Assembly: GCA_027186245.1 (NCBI GenBank) | Contig: CP114499.1 | Location: forward strand, 8,065,001 to 8,129,000 | DNA: 64,000 nt | From: Coriaria nepalensis | Taxonomy: Eukaryota > Streptophyta > Magnoliopsida > Cucurbitales > Coriariaceae | Direction of reading: 5' to 3' | Shown here: in pieces, positions 11,417-21,168 of the stretch | Numbering within the stretch: the stretch's first letter is position 1 | Layout of the letters: the number at the start of each line of letters is the position of its first letter | Translations under genes and position numbers: made by a program | Notes under the pieces: generated by a model | Told to the model about the DNA's origin: nothing | Databases searched by the model: none | Seen by the model: only the letters and a program-made list of their open reading frames with translations

Positions 11417-12065
11417 TTAATTAGTTGTTAATTATTGATTAGTGTATATTTGTTTAATTATGATGATAATGAGACAAGTGGGGCATTATGTAATAAAGAC
11501 CACTGTTAAAAAATATCTACTCTCTCTCTCTCTCTGATATGATAATGAGACAAGGAATGTTTGACATGGAGGAAGAAAATCTCTTAATTTTGTTAGACTT
11601 AAACTTATTTTAATCCTTGTATTTTAATTTATTTCGTAACGCAGCCTCACCATGGGATATTTATTGTCACAATTTCATTTGTTCATCTTATTTCAGTCTT
11701 GTCTTCTTTCTACCTTGTCCCTGTAAGAATCCTAGAGGTGGGGCCCATACCAACTTTTCAAATAACTAAGTTTAAGCGAAAAGCTCTTAAAAAATGACTT
11801 AATATTATTCAAGAGTCTATCCTAGTCCCCAGTAAGAAAGCGAGTCCCAAATACTACTACCCGGCTGCCCGGCTGCCCGGTGAACCCCATTCTCTTCCGA
11901 GCAAGTAGAAACTACCCCATTACCTCCACCAAGACCACCTTCTTCGACTATTTATGCACACCTTTTCTCCCATTTTTCTCATCTCAAATTTCAATTCCAG
12001 ATTTCAAGAACACCTCTTTTTTTTTTTTTAAAATTTCTCTCTGTTTCTTGCTCTGATTTCTCGCT
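11417..12065. other. Intergenic, promoter region of the NHL10-like gene
   Basis: No gene is seen. A TC repeat lies at about 11519-11536, and TATTTAT at about 11949-11955 is a possible TATA-like element about 110 bp before the next ATG. Confidence 0.4.
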
Positions 12066-12773
12066 ATGGTGGATAAACATTCCAACCTAAACGGAGCTTA
12101 CTACGGCCCGTCGATCCCACCGCCGCATAGCAACTATCACCGCCCAAGCCGCGGCGGAGGCGGATGCGGCTGCCTCGGATGCCTCGTCAACTGCTGCTGC
12201 AACTGTATCTTCAACCTCATTGTCAAACTGATCATCACCGTCCTAGTCATCGTCGGCATCCTCGTCCTCATCTTCTGGCTCCTCTTCCGACCTAACGCGC
12301 TCAAGTTTCACGTCACCGACGCGTCGCTCACGCAATTCAACTTCTCCTCAACGAACAACAACCTGAATTACAATCTTGCCCTCAACATCTCCGCAAGAAA
12401 CCCCAACAAGCGGATCGGAATCTACTACGACACGATCGAGGCCAACGCTTATTACGAAGATTTGCGGTTCAGTACGGTGAATCTAACGCGGTTTTATCAG
12501 GGCCACAAGAACACGAGCGTTTTGACGCCCAAGTTTTCTGGACAGCAGTTGCTTCCTTTGGGATCCGACGGCGTTTCGAAGTTTGATTCGGAGAAGAGCG
12601 ATGAAACTTATAGCATTACCGTGAAACTGAATTTCAGGGTTAGATTTAGGATGGGCTGGATTAAGGTTGGGAAATTTAAGCCCAACGTGAAGTGCGATTT
12701 GAAGGTTCCGTTGAGCTCTAACGGAAGTTCCAACACGGCCTTTGAGACTACTAAGTGCGACTACGATTTCTGA
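12066..12773 (+). CDS. NHL10/YLS9-like NDR1/HIN1-like protein
   Basis: This is an intact single-exon gene for 235 residues. The start MVDKHSNLNGAYYGPSIPPP matches the LNGA(Y/F)YGPS(V/I)PPP opening of Arabidopsis NHL10/YLS9 and NHL2/NHL3 relatives. Residues 31-47 are Gly/Cys rich, with seven Cys at 34, 36, 39, 43, 44, 45 and 47. They lie directly before the transmembrane segment (about 51-73) and could be S-acylated. The LEA_2 domain carries KFHVTDASLTQF, RNPNKRIGIYYD at about 111-122 and FYQGHKNT. The C-terminus KCDYDF is typical of the clade. Members are plasma-membrane proteins induced by pathogens and senescence. Confidence 0.93.
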   Translation: MVDKHSNLNGAYYGPSIPPPHSNYHRPSRGGGGCGCLGCLVNCCCNCIFNLIVKLIITVLVIVGILVLIFWLLFRPNALKFHVTDASLTQFNFSSTNNNLNYNLALNISARNPNKRIGIYYDTIEANAYYEDLRFSTVNLTRFYQGHKNTSVLTPKFSGQQLLPLGSDGVSKFDSEKSDETYSITVKLNFRVRFRMGWIKVGKFKPNVKCDLKVPLSSNGSSNTAFETTKCDYDF

Positions 12774-14468
12774 TAAGTTAGATCTTTATCTTTCGCCGAG
12801 CCATCTTTAGTAGTATTATGATATTATCATGATTGGTTCTACATTTCGAATATATTTTTCTTTTTTCCATATAAATAAATCTTGCTATTGCTTAAAGATT
12901 GACGAGTTGAACGTAAAGACTCTTACTTTCTTTGAAACTTTGAATCAAATTATACGCTTAAACTTTGTAAAGGACGAAAGTGCCAAATGTACGTTGCACG
13001 AAAGTTAGAAGATAAAGAGGAGAAGTGGTTTTGAATTTTGATATTTGAAAAAGGAAAGTACATGCAGGCAAAAGGGTCCCGGTTAAATTATCATTTTGAT
13101 TTCTCTATTTATTCTTTTATTTATTTTCATTTTTATCATATTATTATAGCCAAAAACTTGTTGCCACGGCGGCCACCATCTCATCTCCATTTTCACTGAC
13201 GCCCCAAGTTTGCTTCCCACCTTCGTTCTCCATTGTCCTATCTTCATCGTCCTCGTCCCAACTTTTCAATCATTGTCGCCGCTACCGTCCTAACTTCATT
13301 ATTGCTGTCACCCCATCTTGGCCCCCACCATCGTCAATGGTAGCGGCGAGTTAGAGAGATGGTGGCAACGTTAGCAGTGAAGATAAAGCGGCGACAACGA
13401 TGATAATGATGGAAGTGGAGCGGCGGTTGGCGACGGAGATGATAGAGGTGGGGCGGCTAGAACGGCAGAGATGGGGTGGTAGCAACAATGGAGGTGAAGC
13501 GGCAAGCAGCATTGAAGGTGGGGGGCGGTAGGCGGCAACATCAGTGAGAAGATGAAAATGAAATAATGAAAAAGAAAAAAAGAGTGATAAAATTTTGTTT
13601 AATAAAAATTAAATTGAGATTTTAAAAATATTTTATATTTATTTAAATAATTAAAATATGATAAAAAAAATTAAAATTAAAATACTCAATCGAATTAAAT
13701 AAAAATTAAGAGATGAAAATAGAAAAAATATATAAATAAACTTACCAAAAAGATAATTTAACCCTAATATGATTCTATTCAGCCACATATTGTTATCGTT
13801 TCTGGGCCAATGGTTAGGGGTTTGCAAAGCTCTGTCGCGTTTATCTATTATGTGGTCTGTCGTGTCTCTTAGCAGAAACAGGTGATGAAGAAAACGACAG
13901 ACAGGGAACTTGTGGGCCCATCAAGGCCCATGCCCGCTTTGTTGGCAGCCTAATTGGTTCGTCGGGCTTGGGCCTCCTCTCAACGTTATGGGCCTTTCAC
14001 GGGCTACGGATTTAAAATATTGATTACTCGTTCAATTGCTAGCCGTTAGGCGTTACAGATCGAAAAAAAAACGTTAAAGATGAAACAGGCCAGGCATATG
14101 GCCAGATCCCCTTACACCCATTTAAACAGAGCCACATCAGAAATAAATCCGCCAACCAAAAGAGACAAATGTACACGTGGCAGAACCAAGCTGAATAAAT
14201 CTCAATCACAGTAGATATAGAGATTTGGGTCTATTACATCTTTTTATTTAAATTTCAAATAAAATAATTAAACTCATTTAATGATTTAATGAAAGAAGAT
14301 TAGTCCCTCCAATCCTCCCTCAATAGACACAATCAGCCCAAATACTACGTTGCTAAATGATTACCAAAAAGTAATAATAACAATTATAATAAATAATAAA
14401 GTCTGTGAAAACGACACCGTATCTGTTCTGGATATGGCGGTAGAATCTTTACTGCGATGTTTTTGTTA
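12774..14468. other. Intergenic with a GC-rich GCGGCGA-type repeat
   Basis: No gene was recognised. The central part (about 13160-13560) is unusually GC-rich for this window and is listed separately. Confidence 0.45.
13160..13560. repeat. GC-rich, strand-asymmetric repeat with inverted character
   Basis: The left half is rich in C and T (GCCGCTACC, CATCGTC, CCACCATC). The right half is rich in G and A (GGTAGCGGCGA, GCGGCGACAACGATGAT, GGTGGGGCGG). Many words on the left are reverse complements of words on the right, as in a degenerate foldback. Such low-complexity CGG/GATG-rich blocks occur in plant repeats. I cannot name the family. Confidence 0.4.
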
Positions 14469-14975
14469 CTAGAGAGATTCTCGTGTCGGAGATGCAAGAG
14501 GAGGGGAAGCAATCGGGGTTCCAAACGGCGTCGCTTCATCCTCAACCGAAACTTCAATCACATGCATCTCGTGCCTACTTTCCCATTCTACTTCAAAAAC
14601 CGTCTTGCTAATGATGTTATTCGTTTCTTTCTCCGCACTGGAACACCGCTCATCAGACTCTGCCCCTTCTCTCTCATCTTCTTCCTTTATAGGGAACAGT
14701 ATCCCAGACGATGCGTACGCTCCTGGCCACTTCATACTCTCATCGACTTCAGTCGACCGGATAACCGGAGGCACTCCTCCTTCCGCCGGTTTAATCCGAG
14801 ACCGGCTTCTTTTCAAGCAGAAGAAAGAGGAAAGCTCGTTGGAGTGCTGGTTCGGGTGGTGAAATCGGCGTCGACGTCGCCAAAGAACGTAGACTAGCTC
14901 GACGAGTAAGCCGACGAAGGAGGCGGCGAACGCGAGAGTGAGTGCGGTACCGAGTTTCGTGAGATCACCAGGCAT
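14469..14975 (-). CDS. Small single-pass membrane protein, unknown function
   Basis: This is a single-exon gene for 168 residues. The N-terminus MPGDLTKLGTALTLAFAASF runs straight into a hydrophobic segment (about 10-32), which is followed by WRRRRRF. The basic stretch favours a cytosolic tail. The tail ends with an acidic EVEWE element and a short TPFGTPIASPP motif, both of which I recall from a conserved plant family of unknown function. The Arabidopsis member expected at this place in the block is At3g52480, annotated only as a transmembrane protein. No enzyme motif is seen. Overlapping frames on the plus strand at 14457-14897 are shadows of this gene. Confidence 0.8.
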   Translation of the reverse strand: MPGDLTKLGTALTLAFAASFVGLLVELVYVLWRRRRRFHHPNQHSNELSSFFCLKRSRSRIKPAEGGVPPVIRSTEVDESMKWPGAYASSGILFPIKEEDEREGAESDERCSSAEKETNNIISKTVFEVEWESRHEMHVIEVSVEDEATPFGTPIASPPLASPTRESL

Positions 14976-15440
14976 GTCGCGACGGCTGAATGAAATTGTC
15001 TGCGAGTGATTTCGTTATTGTAAAGAGGGATTTTAAAAATTTGAAGTGGATAGCCTTAACTGGTCCTTCCTTGTCGAGCTTTGCTAAATGAGAGATTGCT
15101 ATAATTATCTGTGCCCCACCTAAGGGCTTACTTTTAAATCATTTGTTTTCATATGGGGGATTACTATACATAGTAATAATGTAGTATGAATACCATAGAA
15201 ACATCTTTATTTTGAAATTTTGTATTTGTGTTGTATTGGAAAATGTACTTGAATAATCCTTCATTCACACAAATTCACCCATGTCAATGACGAATCTCTT
15301 ACACCCAAGAAAACCAACAGAAAGAACAAGAGGATGGATCAGATACAGAACTTTTCACCCATATCACCCACATTTCTTCTTTGCAAATCGAACAAAGAAG
15401 ATAAGAGAAGAGAAGAGATAAACAAAACTTCTTTTGTGAA

Positions 15441-15443
<3 letters not shown>

Positions 15444-15472
<29 letters not shown>
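15444..15472. repeat. GA microsatellite
   Basis: An uninterrupted GA dinucleotide run of about 29 bases. Confidence 0.95.
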
Positions 15473-15475
<3 letters not shown>

Positions 15476-16390
15476 AATAAAGAACCCTCAACCCGGGATC
15501 AAAACGGAAGAAGTAAAGAAATACGAATGATGTGGATATCATCTTTTTCATTTAAATTTATTGGTTTTTTATCTCTGCATGATATTGGATTGTCCGATTT
15601 TCATTAATGAAATCGGACGGTCAGATTTCATCAAGGGATGGATGGCAAAAGGGCCGCCCTTCAGAAGTAATCTGGTGATTAAGCAGGAATTTAAGGGTAC
15701 CGTATCATATCTACTTAATTATGGTGGCCCAACTTCGCAGCCTGGTTTGGTGTTTCTTTTCTGGTCCACTTCGGCCCACATTAAACTGGAGTTGGACCAA
15801 TAGGGGAAGCCTTGTAACGAAGGCAAACAGTATATACCCAACTTGGGTTGGTAGTAAAAAAAACCCAAGCAAAATTTCTTCCCTCTATATATAAAAGGGT
15901 CCATTAGTAAATGGGTTTAAAGACGTAGCAGATAAGTCTATCCTTAAATCAAGGTTATTTGATTTTTTATATTGAGGAGAACTTGAGAAATCGGGTAAAG
16001 TAGATAGAAATTTTCAAGTTTGTCTTATTATAAGTAGATAGAAATCACGGTTCTTCTTTCCCTTTTTTATTTTTTTTTTTCTTATTTTAAAATTCATTAA
16101 AAACATTAATATAAGTCAATATATTCCTATTTTTTAAAAAATTCAGAAATAAAAAAAGAGGCTAGCGAAGTTAAAAAAAATTTATTGTCTAATAATTTTA
16201 ATCAAACCTGCTAAATGGGCTTTAGGCCCAAATTATAAACTCTATAACTGGACATGCATGAAACTCTCCTCGGATCCTACGATCTCATCAAACATCTAAT
16301 CGCCGTTAAAAGGTTTCAAGGAAAAAAAAAAAGTGGTACATAAAAGCAAACGGGGAATATTGGAATACATGCATAACTGATGTTGTAGAT

Positions 16391-16417
16391 ATATGTATGT
16401 ATGTATGTATGTATGTG
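16391..16417. repeat. ATGT microsatellite
   Basis: A tetranucleotide ATGT run of about six units. Confidence 0.9.
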
Positions 16418-17536
16418 TAAACTTTTAGGATGTGATTTATATCCATCCATCCCTTTCTTTCATGCATTCAAAAGAGATAAGTGATTTATGGACAGTGACC
16501 TCGTGGCTAGCTAGGTAGATACTACATAGTTTGTATGTTCCGAAAATGAGTGAAATTAATAGGATAATAATTATTAGAATTATATATGAAATAAAATTAT
16601 TTTTAAAAAATAGAGTAATAAATATGAAAAACATATTTTTATTTATTTATTTTATAAATAGGTAATAAAATAAATATTTAGTTAAATAATTAAAAAGTGA
16701 GTTATTTTTATTCCATAAAATAACTAAATAATATAAATAAAAGTATGAGAAGAAATATGTGATAATTAAAAAATAATAAAATTGTATGTAGAGTACAAAA
16801 CCGATTACTTACAAAACATAGTATGATTTTGTTGTTGAACACTTTATGCTCGAAATTTCCAACTCTTGGAATGCTTTTTCCAACGAGGCAAAATGTTGGG
16901 GTTTTACGATAATCCAAAATGAAAGCAAAAGTTGTATTCTTTTCACAAACCGAAGGAATCACAAAAAGCAGTGCACATGCTCTCTTTTCTTGAGGAGGAA
17001 GAAGATTTTGCCTTTTTCTCCTTCTAAAAGCAGTGCCCAACTCCCTTGCTTCACCTTCTAAGATGCATTTTTTTTATTAACCATATATACATGTAAGAAT
17101 TTTTATTTGATTTAGCATGTTCGTAAGCTTTTCTTTAAGAAAATCAAACATGGTCTCACGATACGATTCAAAAGAAATACGAAAAGAATTTTGTAGAAGG
17201 TGATTGATTATATTTCTATCCTATATAGATCGAAAAAATTCTTACTATCAAGCTGATCTTTTAAGATAGAGCCCACTTAGAATGAATTGATTATAGACAG
17301 TCGTAAGTAATTGTTATAATAACTAATCTCATCTCAAACATGTTATCAACTTACATTACTATTTAATAGTGGAAACAGTTAACATGATTTGATTTGGAGT
17401 AGGTTAAAATGTCTCGAGTAGGCAAGAAAGGCAATGAAAATATACAGCCAGTATTGTACAGTGATAATAATGTTTGAAAAATCTACAGAAACGTTCTACT
17501 CTGCATGCACTACAAAAATACACAAACTAGCAAAAT

Positions 17537-17573
<37 letters not shown>
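17537..17573. repeat. AAC microsatellite in the SMXL3-like 3' flank
   Basis: About twelve AAC units begin roughly 30 bp beyond the stop codon of the minus-strand SMXL3-like gene, so they probably lie in its 3' UTR. Confidence 0.95.
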
Positions 17574-17574
<1 letters not shown>

Positions 17575-17604
17575 AAACCCTTCTAATTTATTTCTCTACG
17601 TTTT

Positions 17605-19476
17605 CTATACGTCTTGACATCTGAAAACAATCCGTCTATCAACAAATTCAAGAAGCCTAACATCATCATCAACCAAACGATAAACATCATTAACAGACAC
17701 ATTCAAATCAAGGGACAAACGACTACTGCTCTTCTCGCTGTCTTCGCTAAATCCATCAGACAGGATATGATTACTGCTCAAGACGACAATAGCATCGCCC
17801 AATTCAACTTCTTCTTCGCCGTTCGGTTTCCCTATCCTCCCTCTTTCACTTGCTCTTTTAAATCCCATTAAAGACCAGTTATCCGCTTGATCGACATCTT
17901 CAATAAAGAACACTCTATGAGGATTAAAACACACTGCCTCTGCAAATCTGTCAATGTAGCTGCTATTACTCTGTTCTTCTACTCTGCTTCTCTTACTTCT
18001 TCTACAAGAAAAACTAGTGCTCGAACCAATTGAAACAAAGTTATCAATTTCCGACCCAGACACAAGGCAGGCCAACTCTCTGGCGACCTTTTCCTTAGCT
18101 TCCGCGTCAGCACCTTGGAAGAGAAGCCACGTGTCCTGTTTTCTCTTCCTTTTTCTTGTAACCATGTTTCCGGACCTGCATTGCAATATAGTAGTAGCTA
18201 TTTCAGGAACAATACTTCTTTGCCAGGGGATTTTCTTCTCCAGTGTGTTGCAGAGAAATGTGATGTTTTCTGGGTTTAATTGTTTGAAATTGGGAGTGTG
18301 ATCCGATTCAGTGTCCATCGAATCGTTCGCGGAAGCTGAATTGGGAGGTTCGGGCATGAACATCCTTAAACTCGGCTCGACGTGCTTTTCGGTAATTTCA
18401 GACATCCAAACGTGTTGCTCTGTTGTTGGAAATCGCTTCTTCTCGTTTTTGTATTGTTGAAACCATGGAGGAAGTGCTTGATCTGAAGAAGCGTTGTTTT
18501 GAAAGCTTTGAGCTTTTTCTATCTGGAAATTGACTGAGCATCCTTGATAGCAATTCATCTGCTTTTCATGATCATGTAATAACTGGAGCTTCCGATCTGT
18601 CCCCTTCTCAACCTTATTGCTCGAATTGTACTCGTGACATTTTAAGCGACTCCTGAAAATATAATAATAAATTAAAAAAAGAAATAGACAAGAGGTCTTT
18701 AAAAATCTTAATACTGCCCAGAAACTAGTGAAATAGATATACATAACAGAATTAAGCTATTAGATTTACCAACTACTTTACCTGTCATGACTGGGGAGAC
18801 TCAGCTGCAAGCTGCTTCCTGTATGTATTGTTGTAACCGGATGAAGAGCCAAAACGTCATCGTTCCTCACAGGGTCTAATTCAAACCCAACTGGTTTGCC
18901 CTGTGCAGCTTTCTCCACAGGACTAGTACTTCTACTACTTTGACAAGTACTAGACATCTCTAAAGAAGAAACGAAAGCTTGTTCCACACTACTTTTCACT
19001 TGAACACTTGAAAACCCAGCTTCTCTCATCACTCGACTAACACTAGGATCATCCAATATAGAAATTACAAGCTGCTCGCTCTCGATCTTAACCGCTAAAA
19101 CGGATTGTTGTTGGCTTTCAACTGAACTGCCTCTCCTTTGGTGGGCCTGGGCCCTCTTGAGCGCTGCAACCAACGCGTTGGAGATGGATGGGTGGGTAGA
19201 GTTCAGGCCTAACATCGGGCCAGAGTTTGAGGCCGGAAGGCGGTTTAGAGCTACATTGAAGCATAGCTCTAGGGCTCTACAATGAAGCGGGTGAGAACGG
19301 GATTGAAGGCAAGCAGTCCGTAAGATTCCGGTCGAGTTGGAGAGTAAAGTGTTCGCTACGTGAAGAGGTGTGACTTGAGCATGGCCTCTGCGTTTGGCTG
19401 AGATTATGGATTGTCTTACTATGTCTAGAGATTCTGTGGTTAGGGCTTGTTGGATTGTGCTACCACATGTTCTCAT
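17605..19476 (-). CDS. SMAX1-LIKE 3-type protein lacking the D1 ATPase domain
   Basis: There are two exons, 19476-18782 and 18652-17605. The 129-bp intron starts GTAAAG, ends TTTTCAG and keeps the frame. The product is 580 residues; SMXL3 of Arabidopsis is over 800 (recalled). Residues 1-180 are a double Clp-N domain opening [16 protein letters not shown], with [13 protein letters not shown] and [13 protein letters not shown] VMREAGFSS. After PVRNDDV (about 202-208) the protein jumps to the end of the normal D1 region (SSLQLSL, about 221-227). A second shortening follows [13 protein letters not shown] (about 293-305). The D2-like part keeps WLLFQG (407-412), FFIEDVD and the EAR motif LDLN (546-549). 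No RGKT degron is seen, as expected for the SMXL3 clade. SMXL proteins are nuclear transcriptional corepressors; SMXL3 acts in phloem formation. Function without D1 is unknown. Confidence 0.88.
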
Positions 19477-19585
19477 TTTTTTTCGATGATGATCAAGCTT
19501 GTAGTATTGAATTTGTTGGGTTTATAATGATTTGTTCATGATGATGCGGTTTTTGAGAGAGAGGAGATTAAGGGTCTTGTGAATA

Positions 19586-19592
19586 TTATATA
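19586..19592 (-). promoter_or_regulatory. Candidate TATA box of SMXL3-like gene
   Basis: On the minus strand TATATAA lies about 110 bp upstream of the ATG at 19476. Confidence 0.45.
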
Positions 19593-20355
19593 TGCCTTTC
19601 TTGAGGGTGAGGGAAAAATCAGGGGCTCTAAAGTTGAAATTTGTAAGTGGGAAATGGAAAGCATGTGCATATGGAGTTTAGGTTTTGGTAGAAAGATCAT
19701 GGGGGGGGGTTCTTAATTAGTGGGTTGCTCTCTTTTTATGCATATTGTAATGTGTTTTAAGTAAGACTAAGGCACTAATCTAAGTAAACTAATAAGATAT
19801 AGCAATACACCTTTAACTTTGATACATGTATAGATTAAAGAGATCAAAAGCTTCTTCATCAACAACTACTTTTGAGTTGCAGGAAGAGAAGAAGTGGGTT
19901 TTTAGTATCATCATGTCAATCATTTTAAGAGACGACACGCAACCTTTTTATCAACTCTTAAGCACCAAGTAATCTTCAGGATTTTGACAGGAGTGGAGTG
20001 GCTTGCGTGCAAGAAGAATAGGTGTCGAAGTGAGAGATGAATAATTTTTTTTACATTTTTACATTAGTAGGGGAGTTCCTTACATAATGATCTCTCTCTC
20101 TCTCTTTTTTACTCGGTCTCGGTCAAAATTAAAAAAAAGGGTTATTCTTCTGAACTTTTGTTGGCCTAAAAAGACTTACAATGTAGTATTTGAATGGGAA
20201 AAGGGAGGAAGGAAGGAGTGTATACACTTGCTTGAGTTACACTCTCCCTAACTGGTCATATAAAAAGTCGAGAAATTGTCCCATATAATGGATCTCTAGA
20301 ACTTATTACTAAAAACATGACAAATGAAAATAGTGTAAATAGATTATTTGATTTT

Positions 20356-20401
20356 TCGGATACTCGTTCCACTTGTCATCGGATACTCGTTCCACTTGTC
20401 A
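20356..20401. repeat. Perfect 23-bp tandem duplication
   Basis: The unit TCGGATACTCGTTCCACTTG plus TCA occurs twice head to tail (20356-20378 and 20379-20401) without a difference, so it is recent. Confidence 0.9.
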
Positions 20402-20495
20402 TTTCCTGATATATATGAGCTTCTAACCCTAGCTAGCTCCATATAACAATTTTTTCTAAAAGTGTCACACCTTCCTTCAAAGAAGAAACACAAAT

Positions 20496-21160
20496 TAGGG
20501 TGAGCGGGTTGCTCCGAATTCGATTGAATTGTACCGTACGTTTTGGTACGCTATAGTCAGTTTCCTCTTCAAAAAATTATGCAGCGTGCAGAGGCTCGCA
20601 ATATGAATATATTTTTTTAAAGAATATATGAACTTTATATATTTTGATGATACGATTAAATACAGTTTGATATTTTGATTCGAGGCGTCCAACATCTCGA
20701 AAATCTATTTTTTTTGTATGCTAATAATACATATTTTGATACTTTTACGATACGTCAAACTGATAATGTGCAATAAAAGTGTAGAACCTTAATAATATGT
20801 ATTAATGCATTTCGTCGTCCATGTACTAATTTTGACTTTCTTCTTTTTAATTATTATATCAAGATAGTCTTAAACTGTATTAATAATCTTATTTTTTTGA
20901 ATAATTATTTACTTCATAAACTAACAATTATGATAATTGATGAGTTATTCAATTTATAGAATAAACTAATATCTAAATCGCATACTTATTATTATATTAT
21001 TTATACAACTAAAAAAATATTTTTTTTGCCTTTAAAAATTTAAAATTACACGTCGCACTATAACCGTACTAAAATTTATCAATACGGTACGATTGGTACA
21101 GTATACAAAATATAAAAATACAATATGATTTCGGATCTCAGTGCACCGTGCACATACCTA
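20496..21160. mobile_element. Non-autonomous hAT-type element, about 665 bp
   Basis: The left end reads TAGGGTGAGCGGG. The right end, read outward on the minus strand, begins TAGGTATGTGCACGG. The flanks carry an 8-bp near-perfect duplication, ACACAAAT (20488-20495) and ACACAAAC (21161-21168). An 8-bp duplication and a TAGGG(T)GAGC-like end are typical of plant hAT elements. The interior has repeated GGTACG/CGTACC words near both ends and no coding frame. The class is inferred. Confidence 0.65.
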
Positions 21161-21168
21161 ACACAAAC

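Larger units (their letters stand above)
14976..17604. other. Intergenic, simple repeats only
   Basis: No gene was recognised. It holds a GA microsatellite (15444-15472), an ATGT microsatellite (16391-16417), AT-rich DNA around 16560-16760 and an AAC microsatellite (17537-17573) just past the SMXL3-like stop. Confidence 0.5.
19477..20487. other. Intergenic, SMXL3-like upstream region
   Basis: No gene is seen. A G run lies near 19701-19709 and a TC repeat near 20093-20105. A perfect 23-bp tandem duplication is listed separately. Confidence 0.45.

Noticed and set aside
14457..14897. Plus-strand open frames over the small membrane protein gene
   Set aside because: They are antisense shadows; the minus frame has the hydrophobic segment and family motifs.
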